Shown here: positions 8,290-16,967 of the stretch, in pieces
Layout: the number at the start of each line of letters is the position of its first letter
Position numbering within the stretch: position 1 is the first letter of the stretch
Assembly: GCA_014284505.1 (NCBI GenBank)
Contig: JAAFYY010000001.1
Location: 62,001 to 126,000 of the forward strand
Reading direction: 5' to 3'
Length of the DNA stretch: 64,000 nt
Source: Streptacidiphilus sp. 4-A2
Lineage (GTDB): Bacteria; Actinomycetota; Actinomycetes; Streptomycetales; Streptomycetaceae
Position numbers and translations under genes: made by a program
Notes under the pieces: generated by a model
Told to the model about the DNA's origin: nothing
What the model saw: the letters and a program-made list of their open reading frames with translations, nothing else
The model's database searches: none

Positions 8290-8850
8290 GTGATCCAGAA
8301 TGATGCGATGGTCACGCTTGAGACTCCCCGTCTGATCCTGCGCCGCTGGCGCGAGGAAGACATCGCGCCCATGGCTGCGGTCAATGCCGACCCCGAGGTC
8401 ATGCGGTGGATCCGGGACGGCAGCGTCCGTGACGAACAGCAGACCCGCGACGGGGTCCAGGCCTGGGAGAGCGAGTGGGAGTCGGAGGGCTTCGGGCTGT
8501 TCGCCGTGGAGATCCGGACCACTGGCGAGCTGGCCGGGTTCACCGGCCTTTCGGTGCCGCACTTCCTGCCGGAGGTACTGCCGGCGGTCGAGGTCGGCTG
8601 GCGGCTGGGACGTTCCCACTGGGGGCAGGGCCTGGCCACCGAGGCCGCTGTGGCCGCTGTGCGGTTCGGGTTCGAAGAGCGAGGGCTGGAGCGGATCGTC
8701 AGCATCGCTCAAGTGGGCAACGACGCCTCCGAGCGGATCATGACCAAGCTGGGGATGCATCCGGTCCGCGAGCTCGTCAATCCCACCTGCGGCCGCCGAG
8801 CGCGGGTGTTCGAGTTGTCGTCGGACCAGTACGTCACCACCACTCGTTGA
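8290..8850 (+). CDS. GNAT acetyltransferase, RimJ/RimL type
   Basis: The sequence T-P-R-L-I-L-R-R-W-R-E-E-D-I-A at the N-terminus and V-G-W-R-L-G-R-S-H-W-G-Q-G-L-A-T-E-A in the acetyl-CoA loop identify a ribosomal-protein-alanine-acetyltransferase-like GNAT; the family also includes antibiotic and small-amine acetyltransferases, so the substrate is open. It ends with the usual N-x-x-S-x-R-I-M-T-K-L-G-M motif. GTG 8290 is chosen since GGAGAGGG sits 5-8 nt before it; ATG 8308 would also work. Intact, single gene. Confidence 0.85.
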   Translation: MIQNDAMVTLETPRLILRRWREEDIAPMAAVNADPEVMRWIRDGSVRDEQQTRDGVQAWESEWESEGFGLFAVEIRTTGELAGFTGLSVPHFLPEVLPAVEVGWRLGRSHWGQGLATEAAVAAVRFGFEERGLERIVSIAQVGNDASERIMTKLGMHPVRELVNPTCGRRARVFELSSDQYVTTTR

Positions 8851-9008
8851 CGGCGGCAACGAGGACGGCAGGCTCGTAGTCCAACTCCCTTCACCTGCAA
8901 GGGTGCAGCTTCCCGGCAGGCAGTGCCGCCCCGGCACGCTGCGGCAGACAGACCACCCGCGCAGGCGGGTCCGGCCCTCGCCGTGTACGGGGCAGGAGCC
9001 GCAAGGGC

Positions 9009-11965
9009 TCAGGCCGGCTGCGCCGCCGAGCCGTTGCCGGCGGCGTGGCGGGTCAGTTCCGCCGCGTAGTCGCACAGGGCCGAGCGGTTGGGACGGCCGG
9101 TCTTGGCGAGCAGACTGGCCACGTGCTTCTCGACGGTGCGTGGGGAGATGTACAGCCGCTGCGCGATCTCCCGGTTACCCATACGGGGTACGAGCAGCAG
9201 GAAGACCTCGTACTCCCGCGCGGTCAGTCCCTGCCAGCGCAGTTCCGCGGGCACCTCCGCGGAGCCGCTGCGCCGCTGGCGGACAGTGACTCCGGCACGC
9301 CGCAGCAGGTCGCGGCAGGCGTTGGCCACCGCCGGGACGCCGGCGCCGTGGAAGTACTGCTCGGCGGTGCGCAGCCAGCCGACCGGATCGCCCCAGCCGT
9401 CCGCCAACGCCGCTTCCGCGACCAGCCGCAGGCCCAGGTGGTGCGCCATCGGGAAGGGCTCGGCCGCGGCCTGGGCCTGCGCCACCGCGTCGAGCGCGGC
9501 CGTCGTCTGCCCGGCCCGGCCCTGGTGCACCGCGTACCCGAGCTGCTCGAACTGCCGGTTCCAGGGCAGTTGGGCTGCCTGCCCGGCCGCCACCGCACGG
9601 TGCTCCGTCAGGTCGGAGCGGCCGGACACGGCGCGCAGCAGCGGGCGCAGCCCGTACCGGCCGTTGAAGTAGAAGACCGTGGGGTTGGCCTCCTCCCAGC
9701 CGAGCGCGCGGTCGAGTTCGTCGAGCGCCGCCTCGCGGTCCTCCTCCAGCAGCGCGCAGACCGCCCGGCTGCCGAAGACCAGTGGTATCTGCAGCGAGCG
9801 CTCGCCGTCCCATCGGTAGAACTCGGCCAGTTCCTGCTCCATCTCCCTGCGCCGGCCCTGGTGTGCGGCCAGTGCGGCGCGGGTGAGCAGCACGTACTGG
9901 TGGATGTCGGCGTCGCGGAGCCGGGCGGTGGCCTCGACGCAGCGGTCGGTGAGCTGCCGCGCCGAGGTGTACTCGCCGCACAGGACGGCCTGCATCGCCA
10001 TGGTGGCTTCGGCGGTGTGCATCAGTACCAGGGCGCCGAGGCCTAGGGCGGCCCGGTGGGCGCGCTGGAGCCGGTGGGCGGTGCCGGTGCGCATGAAGTC
10101 GTTGGTGCCCAGTCGGATCAGCAGGCTCACCTGCCAGGTGGTCAGCCGGTGTTCGGTGGCCAGGGCCAGCCCGCGCTCCAGGCAGGCGTCGGCCCGGGCG
10201 AAGCCGTGTCTGCGCTCCAGCAGGGCCAGGAACTGCCATGCCTGGCAGGCGATTTCGGCCAGCCCCGCCGTTCGGCGCCGTCCGCGGCCCGCCGGGCCAG
10301 GCGTTCGGCCTCAGCCGTCCGGTCCGCGGCGGCCGGTTCGGCGCCGGCGAGTACCAGATGGGCCTCGACCACGTCGAGCGCCGGGGTGTGGGCCGCGGTG
10401 TCGCCGAGCAGGCGGCGGGCGTAGCGCAGTTGGGCCGAGGCCTCCTCGTTGCGCAGGACGTTGACGGCGGCCCAGGCGAGTCTGGTGTGCAGTGCGGCGG
10501 TGCGGGCGGGGTCGAGCCTGCCCGGTCCGGCCTCCGGGATGTTCTCGGCCAGGGCCAGCGCGCGGTCCAGCTGGCCGCTTTCGAGCAGCGCGTGGACCAG
10601 TCCCTCCGCCACATCCGACCGGTTCGTGCGCCAGGCCGGGTCGGCGAGCAGGTCGTGGGCCCGTTCGAGCAGCTGGACGGCGGAGTCGACGGCGCCGTTG
10701 TCCAGCGCGGCCCGGCCTGCCTGTGCGTACCGCAGCGCGGCGGAGCGGGGGTCGCCGGCGGTCAGCCGCAGCTCCGCGACCCGGCGGCACCACTCGCCGG
10801 GCAGGCCGGGGTGGGCCTGCTCGATCGCGTCGGCGGTCCGGGCGGCGATGGCGGCCCGCTCGGTGGGGAGCAGTTCGGCGCGCAGGGCGTCCGCGGTCAG
10901 CGCGTGCCGGAACTCGTACCAGTCGCCCACCGGGCCGCTGGGTGAGACCAGCTGGGCGTCGATGCTGGCCCGCAGCTGCACCAGCAGCTCGCGGCCGGTC
11001 AGTCCGGTGACCGACTCGATGACGGGCAGGGAGAACCGGCGCCCGAACACGGCGGCGGTATCCAGCAGCGTCCGCCCGCCGGGGCCGAGCCGGGCGGCGC
11101 GTTCGGCGACGCTGCGGGTGACGGTGTGCGGGACGTCGATGCCCAGATCCCCGCAGACCCGCCAGCCGTCGGCGGACTGGCGCAGCACCTCGGCTGCGAC
11201 CATGCCGCTGAGGAGTTCCTCCACCACGAAGGGGTTTCCGCCCGCGTCCCGGACCAGCCGTTCCGCCACCGGCTCGGGCAGCAGGCCGGTTCCGGCCGCG
11301 AGCGCGAACTCGGCCATCGCCCGGACGTCCTCGGCAGCCAGCGGCCGCAGCTCGGTGAGCGCCGCGGAGCGACGCCGCTCGGCCGCCCTGACCAGTTCCC
11401 CGGCCGGGCCGGCCTCCGGGCGCAGTGTGGCCAGCAGGAAGACCGGCAGGCTGCGGATGTTGTCGCAGAGGTACTCAAGGACGGTGAGGGTCTCGGCGTC
11501 GGCGTCGTGCAGGTCCTCGACGAGCAGCAGGCAGCCGGCCTGCTGCTGCCCGGCGGACTGTTCCCCGACTGCGGCCAGCAGCCGCAGCACCGCCTCGGCC
11601 GTCTCCACCGGGGAAGGCGCGGCTGCCGCCTCGGCGGCTCGCCATTCGGGCAGCAGGGAGCCCAGCGCCGTGCGGTACGGGGCCAGTCTGGCGTCCGTCG
11701 GCGGGCCGGCGAAGCGGAAGTAGGAGAGCAGGGCCTCCGCGATCGGCCGCAGCGGCGGGGCGCTGCCGGCCCGGCCGCGCAGCACCGCGGCGCCGCTGCT
11801 GAAGGCCCGGAACGCGCACTCCGTGGCCAGTCGCGTCTTGCCGATACCGGCCTCGCCCAGCAGGAAGACGGCCTGGCCCTCTCCCCGCCGGGCTGCGGCG
11901 AGACCTGTCTCAAGCAGCGTGAGCTCAGCCTCGCGGCCGACCATCACCGGCGATGTGATGAGCAT
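9009..11965 (-). CDS. LAL-type LuxR transcriptional regulator with AAA ATPase domain, frameshifted
   Basis: A large regulator of about 980 residues in two frames (11965-10142 and 10130-9009). Residues 1-300 hold an AAA ATPase: Walker A G-E-A-G-I-G-K-T-R and a Walker B-like C-L-L-L-V-E-D-L-H. The middle is helical TPR-like sequence, and the end is a LuxR helix-turn-helix (L-T-A-R-E-Y-E-V, N-R-E-I-A-Q-R-L-Y-I-S-P-R-T-V-E-K-H-V). Such LAL proteins activate secondary-metabolite clusters. The break lies at a CCCC run at 10263-10266; adding or removing one base restores a continuous protein, so a sequencing indel is likely. It is the last gene of the lanM transcription unit and probably its activator. 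Confidence 0.85.
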
Positions 11966-12036
11966 GTGCGGACGCTATCACCGGCCCGACAACGCGCACC
12001 ACAGAGTGTTGTGTGACAACTGGGGCGTACGGTGCG

Positions 12037-12237
12037 TCAGTTCTGAGAAAGACTGGTCACCGAGATCCATTCGGGTGAGTATGCGCCGTCCATGCTCGTT
12101 GCCCCGGACAGCAGACGGGCCCGGCGGCCGATGGCCGACGGCCCTGCGACGCGGATGGCCCCGGCCGGATGGCTGTCGGCGGCGGCGTCCCCGGCCCCCG
12201 CGTTCTTCCAGAAACTGATCAACGCTTCGTCACTCAT
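12037..12237 (-). CDS. Leader-like small peptide coupled to lanM, no cysteine
   Basis: 66 residues with a strong AGGAGGA site and an ATG that overlaps the lanM stop (ATGA), so it is almost surely translated with lanM. The N-terminus S-D-E-A-L-I-S-F-W-K-N and the later S-H-P-A-G-A-I resemble leader peptides of actinomycete class II lanthipeptides (recollection of F-W-K and H-P-A-G patterns). The C-terminal part is rich in Ser/Thr (S-V-T-S-L-S-Q-N at the end) but has no Cys, so a lanthionine ring cannot form. It may be a precursor that is only dehydrated, a decayed precursor, or a protein with another job. No good Cys-rich alternative frame was found before the promoter of the regulator. Confidence 0.65.
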   Translation of the reverse strand: MSDEALISFWKNAGAGDAAADSHPAGAIRVAGPSAIGRRARLLSGATSMDGAYSPEWISVTSLSQN

Positions 12238-15200
12238 GACGTTCCTCCTGTTGTTGCGGTGCGGGCGGCGTGGTGGGGCTGCCCGCCGGCGGGTCCTGGT
12301 GGCTGAAGGAGCAGTACCGAGGGCACCTGGTCGCCGAAACCGAGCCTGAGCAGCCCGTGTCCGATGCCGGCCAGGCCGTTGAGCAGCCCGGGCTCTTCAG
12401 CGTGTCGGGGTGCCGCAGCGCGGACCGAACCGGTCCAGTGCGGCGAGCAGAGCGCCGGCCCGGGGCAGGGCGGCCCCGGGCGCGGCCCGCCCGGCCGCGG
12501 TGGCGGCCAGCAGCAGTTCCAGCAGGCCGGTTTCGCCGTGGCACAGGCTGTGGTCCGCGGTCACCCCGTGCCGGGTCGAGGCGGTGGTCACGGCGTCCAG
12601 CAGGGCGGCGAGTCGCGGGTCGGCGTCGCCGGCCGCGCGGTCGGCCACCGCCAGCGCGAGGCCGCTCGCTCCGGTGCACCAGCCGGCCCGGGAGTCGCGC
12701 ACCTGGTCAGGGGGGTGGTGGAGGGCGGCGGCCCGCAGTCTGTCCAGTCCGGCCTCGGCGTAGTCCGGCCCGCCGCCGGCGTCGGCGAACCGCAGCAGGG
12801 CCCAGCCGATACCGGGCGCGCCGTCGGTGAAGCCGCCGGTGGACAGGTCGTCCACCGGGCGGGCGAGCAGTCGGCGGGCGCTGACCCGGGCGGTGTCCCA
12901 GGCCGCCTGCAGGCCCGTGGTCCGGTGGACGGCGAGCAGCGCGGCCAGGCACCCGGCGTCGCCGTGCAGCACGCCGGGGTCGGCACCGGTCCCGGCCGCG
13001 GTCGCGGCGAGGCCGACGGCGGTGGCCGCCCAGGAGGAGAGGTCCGGGTCGTCCAGCAGCCCGGCCAGCAGGGCGAGCGCGTAGGCGATCCCGCCGAGTC
13101 CGCTGAAGCCCGCGCCGATGAAGGGCAGTTCGGCCGGCTGCTCGCCAAGTGCGCTGAGCAGGGCGGGGATCGGCGTCAGCGCCCGCCGGGCCACCGCGGC
13201 GTAGCGCTCGACGCCGGTGAGGCCGGCCAGTTGGGCGAGGAAGAGCGCCGTCCCGCAGTAGCCGTGCGGCAGGCCGGCTCCCTGCGGCAGGAGCGCCCAG
13301 TGCAGGTCGCCCTCCAGCGGTTCCAGCCCGAGCCAGTTCACGTGGCGCCCGTCGTCCTGGGCACCGGCCAGGATCTGGTCGGCGATCCCGCAGGCAGCCG
13401 CGAGCAGCCGCTCCTGGTCGGGGACGATGGCGCTCACCGGACCGGGCGGCAGCGCGCCCGGGCGGTGCTCCCGTTCGCCCTTGCGGACGGCGAGGGCGGC
13501 GCGGATCACCCACTCCTGGTCGTAGCGGTCGGTGCGGCCCATCGCGGCCAGTCGTCGGCGCGCCCAGTCGTGGCCGGACTCCGCGACCGCGTCGGCGACC
13601 GTCCGGCGGCCGAGCCGCAGGCTGCGGTCGGCCGGGCGGGCGGTGATCAGCGGGACATCGCCTGCCCGCAGGTCGGCCAGTTCGGTGTCGACCAGCGCGC
13701 GCAGCAGCGGATCCCCGGCCGAGTCCCGCCACAGCACGTCGAGCAGCCGGTCCCGGTCGGCCGCGTCACGCAGCAGGTCCGGATGGGTGGACTCGTCGAG
13801 CAGGGTCGTGTACTGCCAGGTGTGGCGCAGCAGCACCCGGGTCTCGTCGGTCGCGAAGCCGGCCAGCAGACCGGCCAGTTGGTCGCGTCCGGCGGCGATC
13901 GCGTCGTACGCGGCCCGGAAGCCGGCGAGCAGGGCCTCGGTGTGCACCGTCGGATCGGCGTCGGCGCCGTTCAGCCGGGGCCGGTTGTCCGCGCGACGGA
14001 ACGCCCCGGTGGTGCGGATCAGCTGCATCTCGTCGGTGGCCGGGGCCGACCATCCGGTGACCGGGTCCGGCAGCGGCGCGCCCGGGTCCCCGCCGAGCGC
14101 GGACAGGTCCACCGCGCCGTACTCCCCACCAGCAGCACCGGCAGCAGCGCCGTCCGGTACACGGAGTCCGCGAGCAGGACCCGCGCCGGGTCGGCGGGGT
14201 CCTCGGACGAGCGGATCGGATGGAAGAGGGTCTCCAGGTCCACCAGCACCGGCTGGTCCGCGCAGGCGATGAGGTTCTCGAAATGGAGGTCGGTGCCGCC
14301 GAGCGTGTGCGCCAGCGCCAGCAGGGCGCCCAGGCGCCGGTAGAAGCGGGCGACCTGCGCGCCGTCCGTGCAGGGAGCGGCGGCCGCGTGCTCGACCCAG
14401 CCGTAGCCGGGCCGTTCCAGGACCGTGAGCGTGCGCAGGTCCAGGCCGGGGAGGCGGGAGTTGAGCCAGTGGACCGCCTCGTTGAAATGCCGGTGCACCG
14501 CCTGCGGGCGGGGTTTGAGGACCGCCCGGCTGCCGTGCTCGAAGGTCAGCACGGTGACCGTCCGGCCGCGCTGGTGCCGGTCTCCCGTCCCGGCACGCAC
14601 CTCGGCCAGCAGACCCGGGTCACGTCCCGCGAACACCGTCCCGACCAGCGCGGCCCGGTCCTCGGCGAGCCGGACCAGTATCTCGCTCCAGGCGTCGGCG
14701 GCCTGATCGCTTGCCTGCGCCAGCAGCCGTGCCAGTACCGGGTACTCGGTGAGCAGCGCGCCCAGTCCGGCCCGGGAGGCGGTCCGGCGGACGAAGTCGG
14801 CGAACCGCAGCTCGGGGGTGGCACCGTCGAGCGTCCCCCGGACCCGCAGCACGTTCAGTTCGAGGACCAGGGTCCGCCGTGCCAGCCGGACCAGGACCGC
14901 GGCCAACTGCTCGGTGAAGCAGCGCCGCAGCGCGGCGAGGTCGGCCACCGGGCCGGCGGTGCCGCGCTCGGCCGCGCGTATCAGCCGGTCGGCCGCGGTC
15001 CGGGTGAACGGCGCGAGTACGGTGGCGAAGCCTTCCTCCCAGGAGATCCCGGCGGCCGGGACCGGCGCCGCCACCGGCGCCGCGTGCAGGGCCTGCTGGG
15101 CGGTGTCGGCCCAGGACGGCCGCTCCAGCCGGGCCGCCAGTTCCTCGGGCGGCTCGGTGAGCAGCGAGCCCAGCGTCCGCCGGTTCAGACCGATTTCATC

Positions 15201-15290
15201 AAGTCTCGCATGGAACAATGCTTCTGACGAATAGTCATCAACCCAGCGCTGCATCGTCCCAGCCGGGCTCTCACTGGAGCGGGGGCGCAT
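12234..15290 (-). CDS. lanM: Class II lanthipeptide synthetase LanM, frameshifted
   Basis: Bifunctional enzyme that phosphorylates and eliminates Ser/Thr in a precursor peptide and then cyclises Cys onto the dehydro-residues. The N-terminal DUF4135 dehydratase shows V-L-K-P-R, G-G-T-D-L-H-F-E-N-L-I and L-V-D-L-E-T-L-F-H-P. The C-terminal LanC-like cyclase keeps zinc ligands in W-C-T-G-A-S-G and L-C-H-G-E-T-G, with the upstream His of D-H-S-L-C-H-G. About 1018 residues, normal for LanM. Two frameshifts are seen, at CCCC 14124-14127 and GGGG 12407-12410, both homopolymers; the true end is the TGA at 12236-12234 after G-L-L-N-G-L-A-G-I-G. Start at ATG 15290 is tentative (ATG 15254 is an alternative). 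It is divergent from a 25-residue peptide gene. Confidence 0.92.
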
Positions 15291-15588
15291 GGGCAGCCGC
15301 TCGGTCAGTGAGACACCCCGAACCCACCAGGAGCACGGAACGGTCATGCGCACAGCATGCCCGCGCACCCCACCCCACTGGAATAGGGACCGGCCCCCAT
15401 ATTCCGCCGCCCGCACCACCCACCACCGGGCGGAGCCGAGAAGTCCGGGGGCAGTCCCCCATTGGGGCGGCACCCCGCCGGACGGCAGGATCAAGGCCAC
15501 GAAGTCCGAACGGGGCTGAGTCGGTACACGCCTCGGGCTACCCCCGCAGCCGTCGGCGCAACCCCACACACACCGAGGGAGGAACACC

Positions 15589-15666
15589 ATGCAGAAGATG
15601 TCCATCCGCAAGCCGGGCAGCATCCGGCTGACGTCCGCCACCAACTACAGCTGCAAGAACGTCTAG
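15589..15666 (+). CDS. 25-residue putative RiPP precursor peptide
   Basis: A very short gene with one of the best ribosome sites of the window, GAGGGAGGA ending 5 nt before ATG 15589. The peptide begins M-Q-K-M-S-I-R-K-P-G-S-I-R-L and ends T-N-Y-S-C-K-N-V: a basic N-terminal half, then a Ser/Thr/Asn-rich tail with one Cys. No double-glycine site or signal peptide. It is followed by a GC-rich hairpin and then by a membrane metalloprotease with a PqqD-like domain and a TPR protein, a setting typical of peptide maturation operons. It could be cut to a signalling or antimicrobial peptide, or its Ser/Thr-Cys pair could be a substrate of the divergent LanM (inference). No family is recognised. Confidence 0.65.
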   Translation: MQKMSIRKPGSIRLTSATNYSCKNV

Positions 15667-15682
15667 CAGTCAGTAGCGCTAA

Positions 15683-15718
15683 GAGCCGGGCTCACGGCGC
15701 CTGCCGGGGGCCCGGCTC
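15683..15718 (+). terminator. Attenuator-like hairpin after the 25-residue peptide gene
   Basis: GAGCCGGGC (15683-15691) pairs perfectly with GCCCGGCTC (15710-15718), a 9-bp GC stem with an 18-nt loop, starting 17 nt after the peptide stop. No U-run follows. In precursor-peptide operons such hairpins stabilise the precursor message and lower read-through into the processing genes, which matches the order here. Confidence 0.65.
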
Positions 15719-15764
15719 CCTTCGACCCCCGCCCCTCGTTCCGCACACCGAAAGGCGGTCACGC

Positions 15765-16967
15765 ATGGCCACGACCGCGTGGGGCCGCAACACGGTCCGC
15801 CTGCACCGGCTCACGATGGTCGCCGAGGACGACGGGGTCATGGTCGGCCGACCGGACACCGGCTCCTACGCCATGTTCCCCGAGGAAGGCGCGCAGGCGC
15901 TGCGGATGCTGGGCTCCGGCACACCCCTCGCCACCATGGCCGAGTGGTACCAGCAGGCGTGCGGGGAGCAGTTGGACGTCGAGGACTTCCTGGAGGCCAT
16001 CGAAGAGCTCGGCTTCGTCCGCGCCGAGGGCGAGGACGATCCGGCCCTGACGCCGGTGCGGTGGCAGCGGCTCGGCAGGTGGGTCTTCGCCTGGCCGGCC
16101 TGGCTGTGCTACCTGGCGCTGACCGCCGCCGCGGTCACCGCCATGGTGCGCGAGCCCTTTCTGCGGCCGTCCTACCACGACGTGTTCTTCACCAGTCATC
16201 TGGCGCTGATCCCCGTCGTGCTGACCGCGACGCAGATCCCCTGCGTCCTGCTGCACGAGGGCTACCACGCGCTCGCCGGCCGCCGGCTCGGACTGCCCTC
16301 GACGCTCTCCATCAGCCGGCGGCTGTACTACCTGGTCGCCGAGACCCGACTGGACTCGCTGTACAGCGTCCCCCGGAGCAAGCGCTACCTCCCCTTCTGC
16401 GCGGGCATACTCGTCGACGTCACGCAGGTCTCGGCGTACACCCTGCTGGCGGCGGCACTCCACGGCCGGGGCATTCCGCCGTGGTGCCCGGCGCTGTGCC
16501 TGGCGGTGTCGTTCTCCTGCGTCCTGCGGATCATCTGGCAGTTCATGTTCTACCTGCGGACCGACCTGTACTTCGTGATGACCAACGCGCTGCGCTGTTC
16601 CAACCTGCACGACGTCACCAGCTTCCACCTGCGCACGCTCTTCCTGCGGCGGCTGCGCCGCACCCCGCCGGAGCCCGACGCCGAGTGGTCGGACCGGGAC
16701 CGTGCGATGGCGCGCGTCTACGCGCCCGTCCTGGTGGCCGGCTACGGCTTCTCCCTCGGCAGCCTGCTGTGGGCGGGGCTGCCGACCATCGTGCACTTCT
16801 GCACGCTGATCGCGGACCGGTTCACCGGACCGCACACCTCCCTCAGCGCCGTGCTCGACGCGGTCAGCTTCCTCAGCCTGACTCTGTTGGAGTTCGGCCT
16901 GGTCGGCTACGTCGCCCTACGGGACCGGCGCGCGGGCCGGACCACAACCCAAGGAGCACCGTCATGA
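15765..16967 (+). CDS. Membrane M50-type metalloprotease with N-terminal PqqD/RRE-like domain
   Basis: 400 residues. Residues about 10-90 look like a PqqD-type winged helix (Y-A-M-F-P-E-E-G near 35-45, then W-Y and D-V-E-D-F-L-E-A-I-E-E-L-G-F), the fold that binds leader peptides as an RRE. From residue 115 there are about six hydrophobic segments; the second contains H164-E-G-Y-H168, the zinc HExxH of site-2 (M50) proteases, and a later T-D-L-Y-F-V-M-T could supply the third ligand Asp. The closest functional idea is the YydH-type protease of epipeptide operons, cutting the 25-residue peptide inside the membrane (inference). Ribosome site AAAGG; the stop overlaps the TPR gene by ATGA. Intact. 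Confidence 0.8.
   Translation: MATTAWGRNTVRLHRLTMVAEDDGVMVGRPDTGSYAMFPEEGAQALRMLGSGTPLATMAEWYQQACGEQLDVEDFLEAIEELGFVRAEGEDDPALTPVRWQRLGRWVFAWPAWLCYLALTAAAVTAMVREPFLRPSYHDVFFTSHLALIPVVLTATQIPCVLLHEGYHALAGRRLGLPSTLSISRRLYYLVAETRLDSLYSVPRSKRYLPFCAGILVDVTQVSAYTLLAAALHGRGIPPWCPALCLAVSFSCVLRIIWQFMFYLRTDLYFVMTNALRCSNLHDVTSFHLRTLFLRRLRRTPPEPDAEWSDRDRAMARVYAPVLVAGYGFSLGSLLWAGLPTIVHFCTLIADRFTGPHTSLSAVLDAVSFLSLTLLEFGLVGYVALRDRRAGRTTTQGAPS

Noticed and set aside
12234..15290. Two separate lanthipeptide genes (LanB/LanC-like)
   Set aside because: The dehydratase and cyclase parts join end to end at homopolymer indels and match one LanM.
15589..15666. FxSxx-COOH type precursor
   Set aside because: The C-terminus is S-C-K-N-V and lacks the F-x-S-x-x pattern; no radical SAM gene is present.
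15462..15764. Extending the M50 protein upstream in the same open frame
   Set aside because: The upstream part is His/Arg/Pro-rich shadow of the 25-residue peptide gene; ATG 15765 with AAAGG fits family N-termini.
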